A DNA stretch of 7,735 nt from Cyanobacteriota bacterium. Its GTDB lineage: Bacteria; Cyanobacteriota; Cyanobacteriia; Leptolyngbyales; Leptolyngbyaceae. The notes under the pieces are model-generated. The model ran no database searches, had not been told where the DNA came from, and saw only the letters and a program-made list of their open reading frames with translations. Positions 5,442-7,735 of this stretch are shown in pieces (within the stretch, counting starts at the first letter, position 1; every line of letters starts with the position of its first letter). The stretch spans positions 1-7,735 of the forward strand of contig JAIXVO010000107.1 in the NCBI GenBank assembly GCA_027482985.1, read 5' to 3'. Made by a program: the position numbers and the translations under genes.

Positions 5442-6404
5442 ATGGTTGACATCACGTTTTCTCAACCAAAGACCGAGTCCGCCCCCCGCCCCCGTGAGTG
5501 GGTCGCTAAATTTGTGTTAGGCATGGCTGCTGAAACCGTTTTCCTGATGGCCTTAGGCAGTGCGACACGGGTGATGAATGCGGGTCTGGCTTGTCCCGAT
5601 TGGCCCCTTTGCTATGGCGTACTCGTGCCGCAACAGCAAATGAATCTCCAGGTGTTTCTGGAGTGGTTTCATCGCCTCACCGCGTCTTCCATGGGACTGT
5701 TTGCGATCGTCCTGATGGCTCTGTGTGGGTGGTATCGGCGCGACTTGCCCAAATGGGCACCCTGGACGGCAGCACTAGCTTTATTCCTGGTCATCTTCCA
5801 GGGCTTACTGGGCGGTCTCACGGTCACGGAACTCCTGCGGTTTGACATTGTGACGGCTCACCTGGGCACTGCCCTCCTCTTTTTCGTGACGCTCCTGGCC
5901 ATGGGCATCGGGCTGCGGCCTTATCAAGGTACTGGTGCCGTTGGGAAATTGCCGTGGATGGGACTGACGGCGGCGGTATTGGTCTACTGCCAAAGTATTT
6001 TGGGTGCGTTGGTCGGTTCGCAATGGGCCCTCCACCAATGCTTGAGCGATTCCCAACTGTGTCAGGTAATGAATAGCCATATTGTGGGCGTTGTTCCGGC
6101 GACCCTCGCCACCCTCGTCCTCGTCCTCTGGGCTTGGCGCACTCCCGCCCTCCATCCCGCCCTCCGGCGCTGGGCTAACATCGCGGGCGGCTTAGTCATC
6201 GGGCAAATTCTGCTCGGCGTTGCCACCTTCAAACTGCGACTCCAAGTGGAACCCCTGACGGTTTCCCATCAGGCGATCGGGGCTTTGCTCCTGGGGGCGC
6301 TGGTCACTTTCACCGTCCTAGCCTTTCGCGACGCAGCGCAAACAATTTCAGTCCCAGCAGCAGCGGCTGAAACACTCTCTCCTAGCGATGGACAACTCGC
6401 TTAA
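5442..6404 (+). CDS. ctaA: Heme A synthase
   Basis: CtaA oxidises the C8 methyl of heme O to a formyl group, giving heme A for the aa3 oxidase, and is itself a membrane haem protein. The 320-residue product has eight predicted helices in two four-helix halves. Haem ligands or active-site residues by family comparison: Glu74 and His77 in EWFHRLTA, His140 in TAHLGTALL, His213 in NSHIVGV and His276 in VSHQAIGALL. Two cysteine pairs sit in outer-face loops: Cys51/Cys57 (CPDWPLC) after helix 1, and Cys200/Cys207 (CLSDSQLC) between helices 5 and 6. The first pair resembles the redox-active pair of Bacillus subtilis CtaA. The C-terminal 25 residues are a soluble, Ala-rich tail. It is transcribed away from ctaCDE, and ctaB follows after 34 nt, so one ctaAB transcript is likely. 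Confidence 0.96.
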   Translation: MVDITFSQPKTESAPRPREWVAKFVLGMAAETVFLMALGSATRVMNAGLACPDWPLCYGVLVPQQQMNLQVFLEWFHRLTASSMGLFAIVLMALCGWYRRDLPKWAPWTAALALFLVIFQGLLGGLTVTELLRFDIVTAHLGTALLFFVTLLAMGIGLRPYQGTGAVGKLPWMGLTAAVLVYCQSILGALVGSQWALHQCLSDSQLCQVMNSHIVGVVPATLATLVLVLWAWRTPALHPALRRWANIAGGLVIGQILLGVATFKLRLQVEPLTVSHQAIGALLLGALVTFTVLAFRDAAQTISVPAAAAETLSPSDGQLA

Positions 6405-6424
6405 TCCAACGATTTGGTCTCTGT

Positions 6425-6429
6425 GAGGA
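6425..6429 (+). promoter_or_regulatory. Ribosome binding site of ctaB
   Basis: GAGGA lies 9 nt before the ctaB ATG at 6439, in the 34-nt gap after the ctaA stop. The gap holds no room for a separate promoter, which supports cotranscription. Confidence 0.7.
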
Positions 6430-6438
6430 ACGACTTTA

Positions 6439-7425
6439 ATGCAAGAAACACTTTTATCGGCTCCCGCTCGGCGGCATGAAAACTTTCTCCAAGTTGTTCA
6501 AAGCTACATCCAACTCACAAAACCCCGCATCATCTTATTACTGTTGATCACAACAGCGGGCGGGATGTGGGTAGCAGCCAACGGTGAAGTCGATCCCTTT
6601 CTGTTACTCATCACTTTATTAAGTGGGGCGTTTGCGGCGGGTGCTGCCAATGCCGTCAATTGTCTCTACGATCGCGACATCGACTACATCATGGAACGGA
6701 CCCGCCATCGTCCCCTCCCCTCCGGACGGGTGCAACCGCTCCATGCGCTAATTTTTGCCATTACGCTGACCGTCATTTCATTCACCTTGTTAACGGTATT
6801 CGCCAATTTGTTAGCTGCCAGTCTCGCCATGTCGGGGATTGTCTGCTACGTGCTCGTCTACACCCACTGGCTCAAACGCCACAGCACCCAAAACATTGTG
6901 ATTGGGGGTGCAGCGGGAGCCATTCCGCCGCTCGTGGGCTGGGCAGCGGTGACGGGCGACCTCAGTTGGGCGGCCTGGACGTTGTTTGCCATCATCTTCT
7001 TCTGGACCCCGCCCCACTTCTGGGCACTGGCAATGATGATTCGCGACGATTATGCCAGCGTCAATGTACCGATGCTGCCCGTGGTGGAAGGCAATGAAAC
7101 CACCGCACGGCAAATTTTGTACTATACCCTGGCGCTGCTGCCCATCACCTTACTGCTGATCTATCCGCTGCATGTGATGGGGGCAGTGTATGGCGCGATC
7201 GCCATGTTCCTTGGTGGGGTGTTCACCTTCAAAGCCTGGAAACTGCTGCAAGCCCCATCTGATTTGCAAATGGCGCGATCGGTCTTTAAATATTCCATTC
7301 TGTATTTGATGTTGCTCTGTGCTGGGATGGCGCTCGACAGCTTGCCCGTGACGCACCATCTGACCGCCATGTTGGGCGAAAACCTGCAAACGCTGATCAG
7401 TATGTTGCCGTTCCCCAACGCTTAA
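6439..7425 (+). CDS. ctaB: Protoheme IX farnesyltransferase (heme O synthase)
   Basis: CtaB transfers a farnesyl group from farnesyl diphosphate to the 2-vinyl of heme B, giving heme O, the substrate of CtaA. It is a UbiA-superfamily membrane prenyltransferase of 328 residues with about nine helices, close to the usual bacterial length. The first Asp-rich motif is NCLYDRDID with Asn74, Asp78 and Asp82, followed by [12 protein letters not shown] (86-97), the heme O synthase signature. A conserved loop [20 protein letters not shown] (141-160) and the second Asp-rich region [15 protein letters not shown] (Asp203 and Asp204) complete the diphosphate and Mg2+ site. [11 protein letters not shown] (189-199) is also characteristic. 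UbiA and chlorophyll synthase relatives lack this combination, so the assignment is firm. It is the last gene of the ctaAB unit, followed 22 nt later by a strong terminator. Confidence 0.97.
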   Translation: MQETLLSAPARRHENFLQVVQSYIQLTKPRIILLLLITTAGGMWVAANGEVDPFLLLITLLSGAFAAGAANAVNCLYDRDIDYIMERTRHRPLPSGRVQPLHALIFAITLTVISFTLLTVFANLLAASLAMSGIVCYVLVYTHWLKRHSTQNIVIGGAAGAIPPLVGWAAVTGDLSWAAWTLFAIIFFWTPPHFWALAMMIRDDYASVNVPMLPVVEGNETTARQILYYTLALLPITLLLIYPLHVMGAVYGAIAMFLGGVFTFKAWKLLQAPSDLQMARSVFKYSILYLMLLCAGMALDSLPVTHHLTAMLGENLQTLISMLPFPNA

Positions 7426-7447
7426 GCATTCACCTCTCAGTGGATAG

Positions 7448-7477
7448 ACGGACTGATTCACATCAGTCCGTTTTTTT
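7448..7477 (+). terminator. Rho-independent terminator of ctaAB
   Basis: A perfect 10-bp stem ACGGACTGAT / ATCAGTCCGT (7448-7457 and 7462-7471) with a TCAC loop is followed by a run of seven T (7471-7477, the first T being part of the stem). It lies 22 nt past the ctaB stop. It is one-directional, because the minus strand has no T run after the hairpin. It overlaps the last codons of the convergent helicase gene. Confidence 0.9.
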
Positions 7478-7735
7478 ATGTCTGTCCACCGCTGCGTTAG
7501 CATCCCATAGCGCTGGGGATTCGGCGACGTGGGGGAGCAGTGGACTGGCGGACGGATAGGGCACCAGTTCGAGTTGGCGTTGGGGTTGAGGGGGTGAGGG
7601 TTGCCCACGCCGCCGCCGCGACACATTTTCTTCACTGGTGTCTTCCGCCACGATTTCGTAGAGTTGAGCCATCTTGCCCGGATCTTTGCCTTTGCGGAGA
7701 ATACGCCCCAAGCGTTGAATGTATTCGCGGGTGGA
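7463..7735 (-). CDS. Superfamily II DEAD/DEAH helicase, C-terminal 90 residues (5' part outside window)
   Basis: The fragment enters from the right edge in frame and ends at TGA 7463-7465. It opens with [16 protein letters not shown], which contains helicase motif VI (QRxGRxxR), the ATP-sensing arginine-finger element of the second RecA-like domain of SF2 helicases. [23 protein letters not shown] follows, much like the end of XPB/Rad25-like or related SF2 DNA helicases of bacteria. The remaining 50 or so residues are a Pro/Gln-rich, probably disordered tail, unlikely to be catalytic. The Walker motifs I and II would lie off the window, so the exact subfamily cannot be named. It is convergent with ctaB, 37 nt between stop codons, and its last residues HKKTD are encoded by the T run and 3' arm of the ctaB terminator. 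No separate terminator for this gene is seen. Confidence 0.8.
   Translation of the reverse strand, partial: STREYIQRLGRILRKGKDPGKMAQLYEIVAEDTSEENVSRRRRGQPSPPQPQRQLELVPYPSASPLLPHVAESPALWDANAAVDRHKKTD

Noticed and set aside
1..7735. Defence system, mobile element or biosynthetic cluster
   Set aside because: All genes are recognised respiratory, haem, purine or helicase genes. The helicase fragment alone does not indicate a defence locus, since its partner region is outside the window.

Overview
The window is chromosomal DNA of a cyanobacterium. The evidence is seven copies of the cyanobacterial palindrome GCGATCGC (HIP1) in 7.7 kb, a ctaCDE oxidase operon next to a ctaA-ctaB pair of cyanobacterial type, and heptamer tandem repeats in a spacer. 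The sequence alone does not fix the genus. No tRNA, rRNA, transposase, CRISPR array or phage gene is visible.

Layout. (1) Positions 1-1021, minus strand: the first 340 codons of purF, cut by the left edge. (2) Positions 1022-1350: a spacer with a heptamer array, a nonamer array, a degenerate TGCCCNN array and a hairpin that could terminate the oxidase transcript. (3) Positions 1351-4779, minus strand: ctaC-ctaD-ctaE, transcribed right to left with gaps of 24 and 9 nt, encoding subunits II, I and III of an aa3-type cytochrome c oxidase. (4) Positions 4780-5441: a 662-nt AT-rich divergent regulatory region with candidate promoters and a perfect 12-bp palindrome, but no convincing gene. (5) Positions 5442-7425, plus strand: ctaA (heme A synthase) and ctaB (heme O synthase), 34 nt apart. 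(6) A strong terminator at 7448-7477. It overlaps the stop codon of a convergent minus-strand gene at 7463-7735, the C-terminal 90 residues of a superfamily II helicase.

How the genes work together. CtaB farnesylates heme B to heme O, CtaA oxidises heme O to heme A, and heme A fills the two heme sites of CtaD. CtaC carries the CuA centre that receives electrons from a soluble donor, and CtaE completes the core complex. The divergent layout puts the enzyme and its cofactor pathway under one shared control region. All haem and copper ligands looked for are present. CtaD carries the YSHPAV motif of A2-type oxidases instead of the glutamate-bearing HPEV motif, and CtaC has an unusually long Ala/Pro/Met/His-containing linker.

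This is mostly well-understood housekeeping DNA. I found no convincing undescribed system. The points worth a second look are the CtaC linker, the tandem arrays after ctaE, the palindrome between the divergent operons, and the terminator that overlaps a coding end.
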